Shown here piece by piece: positions 11,412 through 21,800 of a stretch of DNA of 64,000 nt. The translations under genes and the position numbers were made by a program. Each line of letters begins with the position of its first letter. Positions within the stretch are counted from its first letter, which is position 1. The stretch spans positions 4,404,001 through 4,468,000 of the forward strand of contig NC_088316.1 in the NCBI RefSeq assembly GCF_910592395.1, in the 5' to 3' direction. Under the pieces are notes generated by a model. It was given only the letters and a program-made list of their open reading frames with translations. It ran no database searches and was not told the DNA's origin. This DNA is from Lineus longissimus. Lineage: Eukaryota > Nemertea > Pilidiophora > Heteronemertea > Lineidae.

Positions 11412-12416
11412 GGCTTCCCCAACAGATGTTCAGGGTCAAGTTACTAAAAGGCGTGATCACTGTCATCAGTTTCGAAAGAGTGTCAATTTCACCGATGTAA
11501 TGTCAAGCATTTTTTGTTTTTTACAAGAATATATGGCCACTTTTTGGATCACAGTGATATTGTCAGACACTGACTCAAGTTACAGTAGTTGTATTAGAAG
11601 ACTAACACAATGATGACGATATCACAGCCAACATTAATATGACATCAACGTTATTTGATATACCACTTGTCACCCGACAAATTTCCATGTGCTTTATTTT
11701 CAGATTTGCCAAGTTCTCCCATCTGAATATTAGTCCATTAGAACTGCCTTGCAAATATTATATTACTCTGAAATGCTTGTTTTTTGTCCAAAGTAGAAAA
11801 TTCAAAGTTCTACAGAGAGTATCAAAATAAACCCTTTTAAGACAACAAAAAAACCCTGAAATCCTAAAAACAAATTGGAAATGTCACTTCCCTGTTTGAA
11901 TGGAAAAGCAGTGCAGTTATTCTTCTGCACTACCTGCACAAGATGATTCATCAAGCCAAAAAGCTGTCCCCTCCCCAGGGCTCTTGCCCAGCGCTGTGTT
12001 AACCTGATTTCCAAAGGGCATGACCTACTCATCTCAAATATCCCCAAAGCATTTATTTTCGTCACATGCAGAAATAAAACCCGCCACACCTTTAGGTAAT
12101 GGTTTGCTTGTACTTAGCATGTTGTCAAGCCGCACCAGACTTTCTAAATGAAAATTGATATATTTGATGGTTGTGGGTATGACAGATTGCAATCACTGGC
12201 CAGCATGGACTGTTTACATCTACCCTGGTGTCCACACACAGGGGACTGTCAGGTGCCAAAGGATTACTCACCAAACACCACACGGTGGACACACTTTATG
12301 GATTGGTGGAGTTCATTATTCCCCCAAGTTATGCTATTGCTGTGTCCTCAAAGTGAGGGAGAAGCTGGTTGGTCCATTCAACTACAGGTGCCATATTTCT
12401 ATCTATTGGTAATAGA
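11412..12416. other. no gene recognised
   Basis: No recognisable exon. Open frames of up to 96 codons near 12148-12438 overlap each other in different frames and run into a MITE, which argues against coding. Confidence 0.5.
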
Positions 12417-12661
12417 AGGCCTATACGCCATTCCTTAAATATTTGAAATTTGTAATTGGATTTGAAAATTTAGAGTAATGTGAATACCCAATGGATATAA
12501 ATTTCAACACTGCGATTGTGTAGACAGATAAATAAATACTGTTAGTTGCAAGTTTCAGCAAATTCGTATGCATGATACATGTAACTGCACTATGGCATTG
12601 TGTAAAACTGCATTTCTATTTTCCTTGACCACCAGTAAATACGAATGGCATACCCCTTTAT
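12417..12661 (-). mobile_element. family A TTAA-MITE
   Basis: Nearly full-length copy in reverse orientation, from AGGCCTATACGCCATTC (right end) to GGCATACCCCTTTAT (left end). The interior blocks ATTTCAACACTGC, TGCATGAT and CCACCAGTAAATACGAA match the other copies. The terminal TTAA is mutated on both sides, so this is an older insertion than the copy at 23588. Confidence 0.85.
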
Positions 12662-13880
12662 CACCGACAGGAAAAATGTTAGCAATACATGCATACTGGT
12701 ACTTGAACTTGTAGTAGAAGGTCATATATATCGCAATAGACTAATTATGAAGGATGCTGCTTTGGGACAGTTCCCCTGCTTGGATTTTTGAAGACTTGAT
12801 ACAATGATCCTGTGGGTCAAATCAACAAGTTCCAGCAAAAATCCTTTTGTCGCATTTTTTCAGGTTAGACCAATATTGACTGGACTCAACTCTGTCATTT
12901 TGAGATATTCCTTCCAGTTGTTTCTTTTGTTGAACTTAAATCTGTTCACACTTCTCTAGGCAGGTTCAGTTGAAAGACACCTATCCCCAAGTGACTTTGT
13001 AGGAGATTGTTACATCAATAACGCTAAAATTACCTGCCATTTTGGTTACTATAAATTGAGTGTGATGATGGACGTCTTTGCCAGGCATCTCGTCTCAATC
13101 AGTTAGTAACCTCTCCTATCCTTAGTGTTCCAGAAATATACCAGGAATATACAAGAACAAAAGAAGGTGTCTTGACAACCAAGGCCCTGCAGTTGCAACC
13201 CCTCAGAAATATAGGGCTATGTTTGATGGTGTCATGTACAGAGCTAGCAGAGCATACATTGACACACCGCAATGCACCCATGATGGCCTGTTTGAGAATT
13301 ATTTCAGTTGGAGGTTTGAAATCTGGTGACTTTGATTCAGGTAAGATTTGTCTCACATCTTTTGAATAGAATTTGATATATCCCCCATTTTCTGTTCTAG
13401 GGAGGAGTGTAAGTATAGTTGTTATGATTGTGTAAACCTGTAGTAATTTTTCATCGTATTTGACCATAAAATGTACATGATGTAGTCAGAAAGATTGACT
13501 ATAAAACAAGTGTACAGAACCCACAGTGCCAGTCAAATAGAAATTTGGGATATCTTGGACACCAAACACGTGAAACTACATCTACCCCGACCCTTCGTTA
13601 CCCGAACCACTGACAAAGAATAAACAGCATTCTAATCTATATATCAGGTATTGTTCATTTACTCAGCATCAAATTGTCCAATTAGACTTGATAAATATCC
13701 ATATCATAAGTATTTTTCATCAATTCAACAGTTTTTTTCTATATTCTGTGACAAATATATAGCGCTATTGATGCCTGAGGCGTCATTAATGATTCAAGCT
13801 ACATTACCTTGTGTAAATTTGCAGAGGTTTCAGATCAACATAGAGAGCAAGACAACATGACCCCTGGGATCATACGTTGA
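12662..13880. other. no gene recognised
   Basis: Contains a 122-codon open stretch on the minus strand (13099-13467) with no recognisable domain. Otherwise unremarkable. Confidence 0.5.
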
Positions 13881-14113
13881 TTAAAAGGCCTATGCCCTTC
13901 GTTCGAAATATGTAATTGAATTTGAAAATTTCCAATTCCGTAAATACGTACTAAACATAAATTTCAGCATTGCCATCGTAAAGACAGATATACATATACC
14001 ACAGATACCAAGTTTCAGCTCATTTGTATGCATAATAACTGCACTACAGCATTGTTTATAGATACATTTTTATTTTCCTGCACCACCAGTAATTACAAAC
14101 AGGGTACCCCTTC
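13881..14113 (-). mobile_element. family A TTAA-MITE
   Basis: Reverse-oriented copy bounded by TTAAAAGGCCTATGCCCTTC and GGGTACCCCTTC. It matches the copy at 12417 over its whole length. The two lie in the same orientation 1.5 kb apart with different flanks, which suggests independent insertions. Confidence 0.85.
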
Positions 14114-14480
14114 AATGGCATGTGACATTGTTTTATATTCTATTCCTACTGTCTAGACTGTTAGTCAGTACCCCCTTTTTCTCTCCCTTGCTAAGTACAT
14201 TTTTGATTTTCTCACACTGTTTCTCTTCTGCAGATTTTCGTTAATGTGTCAAAAACACTTTTAATAACTTGCAGATGTCTATGGCCATATGGGAAGAATG
14301 TCTGATACTGCAGTCACTATTCTGGGATAAGATCACACTTACCAAGATTTGCAATCACCCACAAACAAATTGCCAGGTTTACATATCTGACATTCACAAC
14401 AATTCCATTTTGTGAATAGAAGCTGGCTGTTACACATGGACATTATTATTGTTGATACCAAATTTCACCAGAGAAAATAC
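14114..14480. other. no feature recognised
   Basis: Unique-looking spacer. Confidence 0.55.
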
Positions 14481-14892
14481 TAGCCGCACTTACACCACCT
14501 GAAAATGGACCACCAATCTTGGTTCGGGAACCAATGCCGCACCATCGAAAATCCACCAAGCGCTTAGACCAGCGCTGCAGCTAGTTATAAAATCCGGCTA
14601 CAGATGGCGCGCAAACAATAAGCAGAACGCAGAAAGCCTTGGCAGAAAGCGCCATTTCGAAAGCGCCGCCTGGAGCCGAACCATCTAACTAGCTAATTGC
14701 CGATCCATTTGCGCGTACACCACGACAAAGCCGAGCTTTTAACAAGCCGGGCGAATTTGGACCATCAAGCTTGGTGGGACAAATTCGCTCGGCAATTTGT
14801 ATCGGCAATGGATTGCCGAACCAATTTGTCGCGGCAATGTGGTGGTGTAAGTGCAATTGGTCCACCAATATTTCGTGGTGTAAGCGCAGCTA
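14481..14892. mobile_element. CpG-rich foldback element, 412 bp
   Basis: Terminal inverted repeats of about 18 bp, TAGCCGCACTTACACCAC on the left (14481-14498) and its near-complement GTGGTGTAAGCGCAGCTA on the right (14875-14892). Sub-terminal GGACCACCAA and TTGGTCCACC blocks are also inverted. A second GTGGTGTAAGTGC sits just inside the right end. The interior is far richer in GC and CpG than the flanks and holds a 38-bp near-perfect palindrome at 14751-14788 centred on AAGCTT. No transposase is encoded. The superfamily is not clear to me. Confidence 0.7.
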
Positions 14893-15494
14893 CTGTTGCC
14901 TGCTCATGCGGATAAATGGTTCTCATGACAAAACTTTCCCATTACGTCAAATTTTCCAAGAATCATGAGCCATCAATTTTGTAACCCATTCCTAAGCAAA
15001 CACACTGACGTCTTAAATGTCAACACACAAGCCGATCTCAAGTGTCCTCTAAGAGTTAAATCAGTCCTCCTGCCATTGGCTGTCAACAATAGAACACTTT
15101 GCAAGTCAACATTGTGAGTTGTCCAAATCAAAGATGGCAAATGCATAGATCCAGGAATACTTTTCAAGAAACACTGGTTAAGTTCTAGTTAAACACACCA
15201 ACTAACTCAAAATGCCAGTGAGCCTGCACACTGCATACAGAGTTACTCAGAGGAAGCACAGTTTACAGTATACAATGTACTGTGCCTCGTTTCAGCAGCA
15301 GCGGCTATGGTTAGGCAACTGAAGGGCACCAGTTACAGCACTGTATAGCAGCAGTAACGGTTAGGCAACCCTCAGAAAAGGTGGTGTTGATCAAGTCCAA
15401 CAAGGTGAAAGAAAGAGCTATTTTCTTTAACCAGGTAGAATCTTTCTATCATGATAACAAACTCAAACTCAGCAAGGAATTCTTTCACCCAACA
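14893..15494. other. no gene; short duplicated motif
   Basis: Around 15295-15370 an AGCAGCAG...GGTTAGGCAAC block occurs twice about 60 bp apart. Nothing else recognised. Confidence 0.5.
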
Positions 15495-15740
15495 CCCCGG
15501 AGAGAAAGTTGCGTAAATTTCACGCGCCAGATGCCACAATTACTATACAGAGAGACACCGTTACTCGTTTGTACTCAAAGACCAACGATTGCCTCGTTTA
15601 ATGTCTTCTTTTGATGAAAGCCACCGAGACCAGCATCGTTGACACTTTTCTCTCCAAATGGCCAAAGGCTGTGTCAAGTTATCGCCTTGGATGTGTCTTA
15701 TTGGTAAGAAATGCTCTAAGCGTCGAGTCTTTTACAAATG
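15495..15740 (+). repeat. family E coding-like repeat, copy 1
   Basis: The same sequence recurs inverted at 21535-21780, with shared blocks CCAGATGCCACAATTACT, ACTCGTTTGTACTC, CGATTGCCTC, CTTCTTTTGATGA, GACACTTTTC and GTAAGAAATG. Conceptual translations of both copies keep (V/M)DTF-SKWP-A(V/I)S-Y and VRN(A/V)LS(V/I)E, while other parts are out of frame. This pattern suggests a remnant of a protein-coding mobile element or of a duplicated gene. I do not recognise the protein. Confidence 0.6.
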
Positions 15741-15977
15741 CTTCTTTCCTTGCCTTCTGCAGCCTTTCTAGCTCCATAAATCTGGGCACATAATCAGGAG
15801 GTCGAGTGATCGACTTTTGGAAGGATCACCACTGTTGTGCCTTTGTGTCCTGGAGCAATTCACTTATCCCTAAAATTGCTGATGTGAGGTAAAATCAAGG
15901 TTGCTTGTAACTGTTCCTGTCTCACCACGACAAGGAGAGAGATCCCATCAAGCTGTGAGAATCATCAGGAGCAAGTG
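15741..15977. other. no feature recognised
   Basis: Short unique spacer. Confidence 0.5.
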
Positions 15978-16087
15978 ATGGACTTGAAGACAGAGTTTCT
16001 AGGCCAATAAATCCACTTGGTGCTAAATCAAAGTGGAACAGAAAACGCTCATCCTAAAATATATTAGACGAGGAATGCGGTTCTGAA
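15978..16087 (+). mobile_element. diverged fragment of SINE family S1
   Basis: The blocks AGGCCAATAAATCCACTTGG, AAAACGCTCATCC and GAGGAATGCGG follow the order and spacing of the S1 body (AGGCCAATAAACCCAACTGG, AAAACGTTCATCC and GAGGAATACTC at 46282-46365). The tRNA-like head and tail are absent. This is an old copy with many substitutions. Confidence 0.55.
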
Positions 16088-16826
16088 AAAAAACACCACC
16101 CAGTGCGCTGCGAATCCTGAAAACGAATCTAATCCGTGCGTGTCTGCTCCACAGCCTCTTGTAACCATAGCAGTACATTTTGATTCTTGAACACAGATTC
16201 TAGAGCTACAGGCAAAGCAAAACATTTTGGAAACCTCAAGCATGCATCAAGGTTGTACATACAACCCATTCTAGTGGTTTTATAGAGTTAAATGAATGCT
16301 GATGCATGTGAATGCAGATACTCTATTTTCACCAATATAAGACAAGTGATTAATTACAGCAATATCAGAAAACAAACACCAAAATAGAAAAGAACGTCAT
16401 GACCATGAGAAAACTCGGTGTCCTCCGCCAACTCGCTATCTATTCAAACTGAACATGGCATGAACCGGTCTTAGATCGGTGACCATAGAGTACGCACCCC
16501 ACCAAAGAGCAATTGTTTTTCTATTGGTGACACCCTGAAGTGGTGTTTGCAAGAACAATATTTTCCCAGTAGCCAATACCTCTTCAATTTCAACAGCGCA
16601 ATCATGGCCATTCAGAGCTGTTGAATGCAAGCAGTTGTTCAACCACATCGCGATCTGTATCGGCAGTTGGTGGGATTCAATGGCAAGCTATTCACGCTAA
16701 AACCAGGGCAGGGCAAAAAGGTTTTTAGCAAACACGAGGAGGAGATGCAGTGTGGCTTACAAGGCAAAATGCTTCTCTATATAATTGCAGCAAATAAACT
16801 ACTGCTGATTAAATACTAGATATTAA
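16088..16826. other. no feature recognised
   Basis: Apparently unique sequence. Confidence 0.5.
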
Positions 16827-17045
16827 TTGTTGACCATAGGCATCACCATTTTGGCTATGGACTTGAAATCCTAAACCAATTAGAACTCTTTTCAAACAAA
16901 TTGAATGTCAATTCAGGGGTGGAAGTCAGTTCTTTGTTTTCCAGAAATACCCACCTTTGCAAGTGACACTTACTATGTTGGAGGAGTTCTAACTGCCTAA
17001 GGATTTCAAGTTCATAGCCAAAATGGTGGGGTCTGTTGTCAACTC
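16827..17045. mobile_element. family C foldback element, copy 1
   Basis: A long imperfect palindrome. The left arm CACCATTTTGGCTATGGACT (from ~16843) continues through GAAATCCTAA and TTAGAACTC. The right arm ends GATTTCAAGTTCATAGCC + AAAATGGTGG near 17029. The arms span roughly 50 bp around an unpaired centre containing AGTTCTTTGTTTTCC. Related copies lie at 51485-51695 and, split by an insertion, at 32774-34075. No coding capacity. Confidence 0.75.
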
Positions 17046-18490
17046 TTATATATATTAAACACAAATCTTACAAAGGATGCATATCTACACACATATGAAA
17101 CTAAAAAGGAGCTAATAAACTAAGAATCCTTGATAACTCTAACAGGATTTTCGATTTTGGATTAGCACACAGTATGATGTCCCAATGGAAAAACCAAAAG
17201 AAAGCATGCTGGTGCATGATACATGGCAAGAAGGCAAAATATTCCAGCACTGATCTCTGCACTTCCAGCATTTCTTCACACAAACATTAGTCTTCCACAG
17301 ACAGTTGCGGAGACATTGGTGTAGAAGATTACTCATCTTGTCAGAGATGTTGCTTTTTTCACGTGATTTATTGAGGATTCTATGGCCGGTTATCAACAAG
17401 ATATCTTCCCTTTCGGCTAATGTGATAGATGTACTGCTGCTACTCTGGAGCATTTGTTGTTTTGCCATATTATTGGTTGGTTCACAATAATGGAAAAAAT
17501 CTTCTGGAGTCACTCAATCAAGAAGATATTATGACATCTCTCATGTAAAGAAATTCTTAGACAGGGGTAAGCCAAGGAAATGCTGTCATTTTTTCCAGTC
17601 AATGTTTTCCCAGTGGATTTGTGGACCATACTCTTTTAAAGAAGTGTGGGGGAACCCCTAATATTGCTTCAAATCTAAGATGGCTGACAAAATCCAAGAT
17701 GGCCACCAACATTTTAAATGGCTGCCAAATGAATGTAAATGGACTTTCTGATGGTGCCTTTTACGTTTGTTCTTCAAATATTTGGTTTGAGTAGTGAAGG
17801 AAGTCAATTCTCCTATTAAAGATACACATAGATATGAACTTTATGATCATGCATATCCAAAATGGACAACGACCTGTCAACCACAAATGAATTCCTTGTA
17901 TTTTGTATCACAAAATCACCTTCACTGGAAAAGAAACGTTTATGGAAAAGAATTACAATTTTTCCTTGGCTTAGCCCTGTCCATCTTAGAGAGAGAAAAT
18001 TTGGCTTCAACTTTGACAACGATACAAGCATTGGATTCCCTCGTGGCTGGTGAGACAAGAAAGTTTCATGAAGCAATTTAAAATATTAAATTTTCTAATG
18101 TTGCCTAGCAACCATTGCTAAAATCAAATTGCTCTAGACTTGGTCTTAATTAGTTGTGGCGGGCAAAAGATGATTTGAATTAGATTGTCATTGCACAATT
18201 GATGTTCAAAGCTTATGCATTTCAAGGCTCAAGGTGGTCATGGATATCAGACGAGGGAAGGATTGTTGTACAATCTTTTCTTCTGTCATGATGATGTTGA
18301 TATAATTAGGTTACTAAATCAATATTGCTTCACAATGATTTCTTCTCTCAACAATGATGTTGATAAAATAAGGTTGATGAACTTACATTTTGAAATTGAA
18401 AGTTGTAGTCACTGATTGTTTGATGAGATCAAATGGAGTGAAAGTTCTTTAGCAAGTCACTTTAACCCCAAATTGCTTTGTCGTTCCTCT
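17046..18490. other. no gene recognised
   Basis: Open frames of up to 124 codons (minus strand, 17139-17513) have no recognisable domain and overlap frames on the other strand. No splice-linked exons seen. Confidence 0.5.
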
Positions 18491-18697
18491 GAGACATTAA
18501 ACTGAGGTTCATATTGCCTTGGCAAGCAGAAGCGCCCACCAAGTGTCAAACACGAGAAGATAGCGATGGGCTTTTCCTTTGGCCGAAGATGGAGTAACAA
18601 AGGCATAAACCCAATTGGTGTCACACAAATTGCTCATCCCGCCTTGGAAGAGGAATACTTGCTGGAGAATATCATCTCATGTGAGGAAGAAGAAGAA
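18491..18697 (+). mobile_element. SINE family S1, head-truncated, split by insertion
   Basis: From GAGACATTAAACTGAGGTTC through TTTCCTTTGGCCGAAG, ATAAACCCAATTGGTGTC, CTCATCCCGCCTTGG and GAGGAATACTTGCTGGAGAAT this follows the body of the full copy at 46012-46415. It ends in a GAAGAAGAA tail. The tail is interrupted at 18697/18698 by the satellite-bearing element and appears to resume as AAAAGAAGATGAAGG after 20424. Confidence 0.75.
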
Positions 18698-18857
18698 TGA
18701 AACGGCCAGGGGCTATTGTGCTCACCATATACATCTTTTAGTAGGCAGGATCATGCTTAGTTTAGAGGTGAATATGGTGAACACAATCAGGCATGAAGAC
18801 TTTTTTTAGATGTGTATTGATGTCAAGTAATAAGACAGGGCAGTATACATAAGTTTA

Positions 18858-20320
18858 TGATCCAACCAATAATTGTCTATGACATCAACAAGATCAATAT
18901 CGTGCGATTGCTAAGAGTCCCTGCAATAAAAATTTCATCGAAAAAGAGTCATTAATAAGCAAGACATTGCACGTCCTACTTTTTCAGTTTTGACCCCCTG
19001 GTGGCCAAACCAAGAATCAGATCAGGCCAAAACTCGGTGTCAGAGATTATCTGATGTAGGGGGTTACATGTACCAACTTTCAAGTTCATAGCTTCAGCAG
19101 TTAAGAAACGTGCCATAGTTACACTCTAACGGCTAATTTACGCCATTTGACCTCTGTGACCTAGAAAAGGAGGTCAAATCCAAAAATCGTAGAACATGTG
19201 GTATATCCTTGCTAGAAGTCCCTGCCATAAAAATTTTATCGAAAACAATTCACTCAAATAAGCAAGATATTGCACTTCTTACTTTTTCCATTATGGCCCC
19301 TTGGTGGCCGAATAAAGAATCAGATCGGGCCAAAATTCGGCATCAGAGGTTATCTGATGTAGGGGGTAATATGCACCAAGTTTCAAGTTCATAGCTTTAC
19401 TGGTTAAGAAACGTGCCATAGTTTACACTCTAACGGCCAATTTACGCCATATGAACTCTGTGACCTTGAAAAGTAGGTCAAATTGAAAACCAGTAAGATA
19501 TGTGATGTATTCTTCCTAAGAGTACCTACCATAAAAATTTTATCGAAAACAAGTCACTTATAAGCGAGATATCACACTTTTTAGATTTCCACTTTTGGCC
19601 CCCTGGTGGCAAAGTTGAGAATCAGATCAAACTGAAATTCAGCACCAGAGGCTATGTGATATAGGGGGTGATATGTACCAAGTTTCAAGTTCATAGCTTT
19701 AGTGGTTAAGAAACGTGCCATAGTTTACACTCTAACGGCCAATTTACGCCATATGACCTCTGTGACCTTGAAAAGTAGGTCAAATTGAAAACCAGTAAGA
19801 TATGTGATGTATTCTTCCTAAGAGTACCTACCATAAAAATTTTATCGAAAACAAGTCACTGATAAGCGAGATATCACACTTTTTAGATTTCCACTTTTGG
19901 CCCCCTGGTGGCAAAGTTGAGAATCAGATCAAACTGAAATTCAGCACCAGAGGCTATGTGATATAGTGGGTTATATGTACCAAGTTTCAAGTTCATAGCT
20001 TTAGTGGTTAAGAAACGTGCCATAGTTTACACTAACGGCCAATTTACGCCATATGACCTCTGTGACCTTGAAAAGTAGGTCAAATTAAAAACCCGTATGA
20101 TATAAGATGTATATTTGCTATGAGTACCTACAACAAAGGTTTCATCGAAAACAAGTCACTAATAAGCGAGATATCACACTTTTTAGATATCAACATTTGG
20201 CCCCCTGGTGGTTAAGTTGAGAATCAGATCGGACCAAATTCAGTGTCAGAGGTCACCTGACCTAGGGGGTGCTGTGTACAAAGTTTCAAGTTCATAGCCC
20301 TAGCAGTTAAGAAACGTGCC
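18858..20320 (+). repeat. ~302-bp satellite array, five monomers
   Basis: The landmark GTTAAGAAACGTGCCA recurs at 19100, 19403, 19705, 20007 and 20306 (spacing 303, 302, 302, 299). Each monomer holds TTGGCCCCCTGGTGG, a GTTAAGAAACGTGCC block, CGGCCAATTTACGCC and a TGACCTCTGTGACCTTGAAA segment closed by AGGTCAAA. The monomers at about 19461-19762 and 19763-20062 differ at only a handful of positions, including a CT deletion, while the others are clearly more diverged. This points to recent unequal exchange inside the array. Confidence 0.92.
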
Positions 20321-20340
20321 ACTGTTTCTGAAACAGGATA

Positions 20341-20390
20341 CGACGGACGACGACGACGACGCCGCCGCCGCCGCCGCCGCCGACGGACAC
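20341..20390 (+). repeat. GAC/GCC trinucleotide run
   Basis: CGACGGACGACGACGAC passes into about seven GCC units and returns to GACGGACAC. It is the tail section of the satellite-bearing element; its counterpart at 33922-33958 is GAC-only. Strongly GC-rich and likely unstable. Confidence 0.9.
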
Positions 20391-20424
20391 AGCGCTATCG
20401 TATAGACTCCCCTTACGGTGAGCC

Positions 20425-20496
20425 AAAAAGAAGATGAAGGAGCGGAAGGCCACAAAGGCAACGAATTTTCTCATTGCACACAAGAATGTGGTTGCA
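20425..20496 (+). other. probable resumed SINE tail and short spacer
   Basis: Starts AAAAGAAGATGAAGG, which fits the continuation of the GAA-rich S1 tail broken at 18697. The remainder up to the hairpin array is not recognised. Confidence 0.45.
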
Positions 20497-20902
20497 ATAA
20501 AATACCGTGTTGAAGTTTTTAAACCAGCTGAGGGTGCCTGTGCAATAGACCAGTGTGTGAGATATGCACCTCAACTGGTTTAAACACATCAACACAGTAT
20601 TTTATCAGCATTAATGATATGGTGGTGTAGTATGAAATACTGTGTTGAAGCTTTTAAGCCAGCTGAGGGTGCCTGTACAATAGACCTATGTGTAAGATAT
20701 GCACCTCAACTGGTTTAAACACATCAACACAGTATTTTATCAGCATTTATGATATAGTGGTGTAGTATAAAATACTGTGTTGAAGCTTTTAAGCCATATG
20801 AGGGTGCCTGTACAATACACCAGTGTGCAATAGTTGCACCTCAACTGACTTAAACACACTGACACAGTATCTTATCAACATTTATAATATTGTGGTGTGG
20901 TC
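20497..20902 (+). repeat. three tandem 135-bp hairpin units
   Basis: Three head-to-tail units (starting near 20497, 20632 and 20767, spacing exactly 135). Each forms a long hairpin: the 5' arm AATACTGTGTTGAAGCTTTT + AAGCCAGCTGAGGGTGC pairs with the 3' arm GCACCTCAACTGGTTTAAAC + ACATCAACACAGTATT. Arms are about 36-41 nt and the loop about 28 nt (arms of unit 1: 20497-20537 and 20566-20605). Spacers of about 30 bp (ATCAGCATTTATGATAT...) separate the hairpins. Unit 3 is the most diverged. A related single hairpin with shared loop motifs lies at 44460-44579, so this is probably a MITE family that became tandem. A small-RNA precursor role is possible but untested. Confidence 0.9.
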
Positions 20903-21389
20903 ATCCGGAGGAAATCAGGGGCTAATGTTCGCTTCTCCGGCCCTGTACACTATCCCCAGAGACATTCTTCCTCATTTGGTGAAGAACAGGCGTAGATCAC
21001 CTTTAAGTCGGCACCAAGATTAAACTATCAACCTCGGTTCTAGTACCATACTTCTATTATTTGTATGAATGAAAATCTTAGAACCGAGGTTGCAGTGTGC
21101 ACCTCGAAGGAGACGCTGCTCGCTCGCTGTCGGCATGATCAAATGCGAGTCATTCTCCGAAGCAGCGATAACATTCAAGCATAATGTAGGACTACTATCA
21201 CTACTATCCACTGTGCCGGAGAATGAATGCAAGTTTGGGTATCGTTTTTGAAATTCCTAGATGTAAGCGACGCTCTGATTGGGCGCACTAACTGCTGCGC
21301 TGGCTATTTCACCAAATGAGGGCGAATGTCTCAGGGGTTTGTGTGCAGGGCTGGAGAAACGAACATTAACCCCTGATTTCCTCAGGATG
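20902..21389. mobile_element. family D element with 82-bp terminal inverted repeats
   Basis: The left end starts CATCCGGAGGAAATCAGGGG and the right end is the complement of CATCCTGAGGAAATCAGGGG. The repeats run ungapped over 82 bp (20902-20983 against 21308-21389) with about 10 mismatches, closing with CTCATTTGGTGAA. An internal perfect 13-bp hairpin (AACCTCGGTTCTA, 21030-21042 and 21079-21091) is also present. No open frame of note, so non-autonomous. A clear target-site duplication was not found. It abuts the hairpin array on the left. A diverged relative is at 52154-52571. Confidence 0.85.
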
Positions 21390-21800
21390 TGATATGGTAT
21401 GAAGCTATTTGCAGAACACCACAGATTTTACAGAGAGACACTCCCAGTGTGGAAAGGCTTGCAGAAAGAATTTTAGTAGTTGCAGTGCTAAAGCGAAGCA
21501 ACATTTTCTCCATAGATGCCACACACTCAATGCTTAGAACATTTCTTACGGGAGAATTAACACCAAGTTCATAGTAACATGATATGGCCAAAGGCCATTT
21601 GGACCGAAAAGTGTCCACGATCTTGTAACTTGGTGTTTATCATCAAAAGAAGGCACTAAATGAGGCAATCATTGGTCCTGGAGTACAAACGAGTAACGAG
21701 TAACCGTGTCTGTAAGAAGTAATTGTGGCATCTGGCTCGTAAAATCTGTCCATCTTTTCCTCAGTGAGAACATTTCAAACAGAGTAGAAGGCTATAGAAG
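21390..21800 (-). repeat. family E coding-like repeat, copy 2
   Basis: On the minus strand this matches 15495-15740, with the core match at 21535-21780. The minus-strand frame at about 21382-21618 reads VDTFRSKWPLAISCYYELG and continues with VRNVLSIE, which aligns with VDTFLSKWPKAVSSYRLG and VRNALSVE in copy 1. Upstream, both copies read LLVCT..P.IASF..FF followed by TGA in one frame. Whether this is an ancient coding exon or an element fragment is unresolved. Confidence 0.6.

Larger units (their letters stand above)
18698..20424 (+). mobile_element. Helitron/Helentron-like satellite-bearing element, 1.7 kb
   Basis: The left end TGAAACGGCCAGGGGCTATT is followed by GTGCTCACC. The right end is a GAC/GCC-rich run, then GCGCTATCGTATAGACTCCC and ACGGTGAGCC. 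GTGCTCACC and GGTGAGC are inverted with respect to each other. The same ends bound the element at 32888-33995, and both sit in A-rich hosts (SINE tail; foldback centre) with no target-site duplication visible. Central tandem monomers plus sub-terminal inverted repeats and no TSD resemble non-autonomous Helentron-type elements (HINE or pearl-like, family knowledge). No Rep/helicase is encoded. The class assignment is inference. Confidence 0.6.

Noticed and set aside
13099-13467. 122-codon minus-strand open frame
   Set aside because: No known motif, and an overlapping frame exists on the other strand. Unsupported.
17139-17513. 124-codon minus-strand open frame with several Cys
   Set aside because: Cys spacing does not match a zinc-finger or secreted-peptide pattern I know, and there is no signal peptide.
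20341-20390. CpG island promoter
   Set aside because: High CpG here comes from a GAC/GCC trinucleotide run that belongs to the mobile element tail.
20497-20902. confident microRNA cluster
   Set aside because: The hairpins are long and a related dispersed copy exists, so a MITE origin is more likely. Kept only as a testable possibility.
20902-21389. 8-10-bp target-site duplication (TGTGGTGTGG / TGTGATATGG)
   Set aside because: The two flanks match imperfectly and the left one belongs to the hairpin unit, so I do not claim a TSD.
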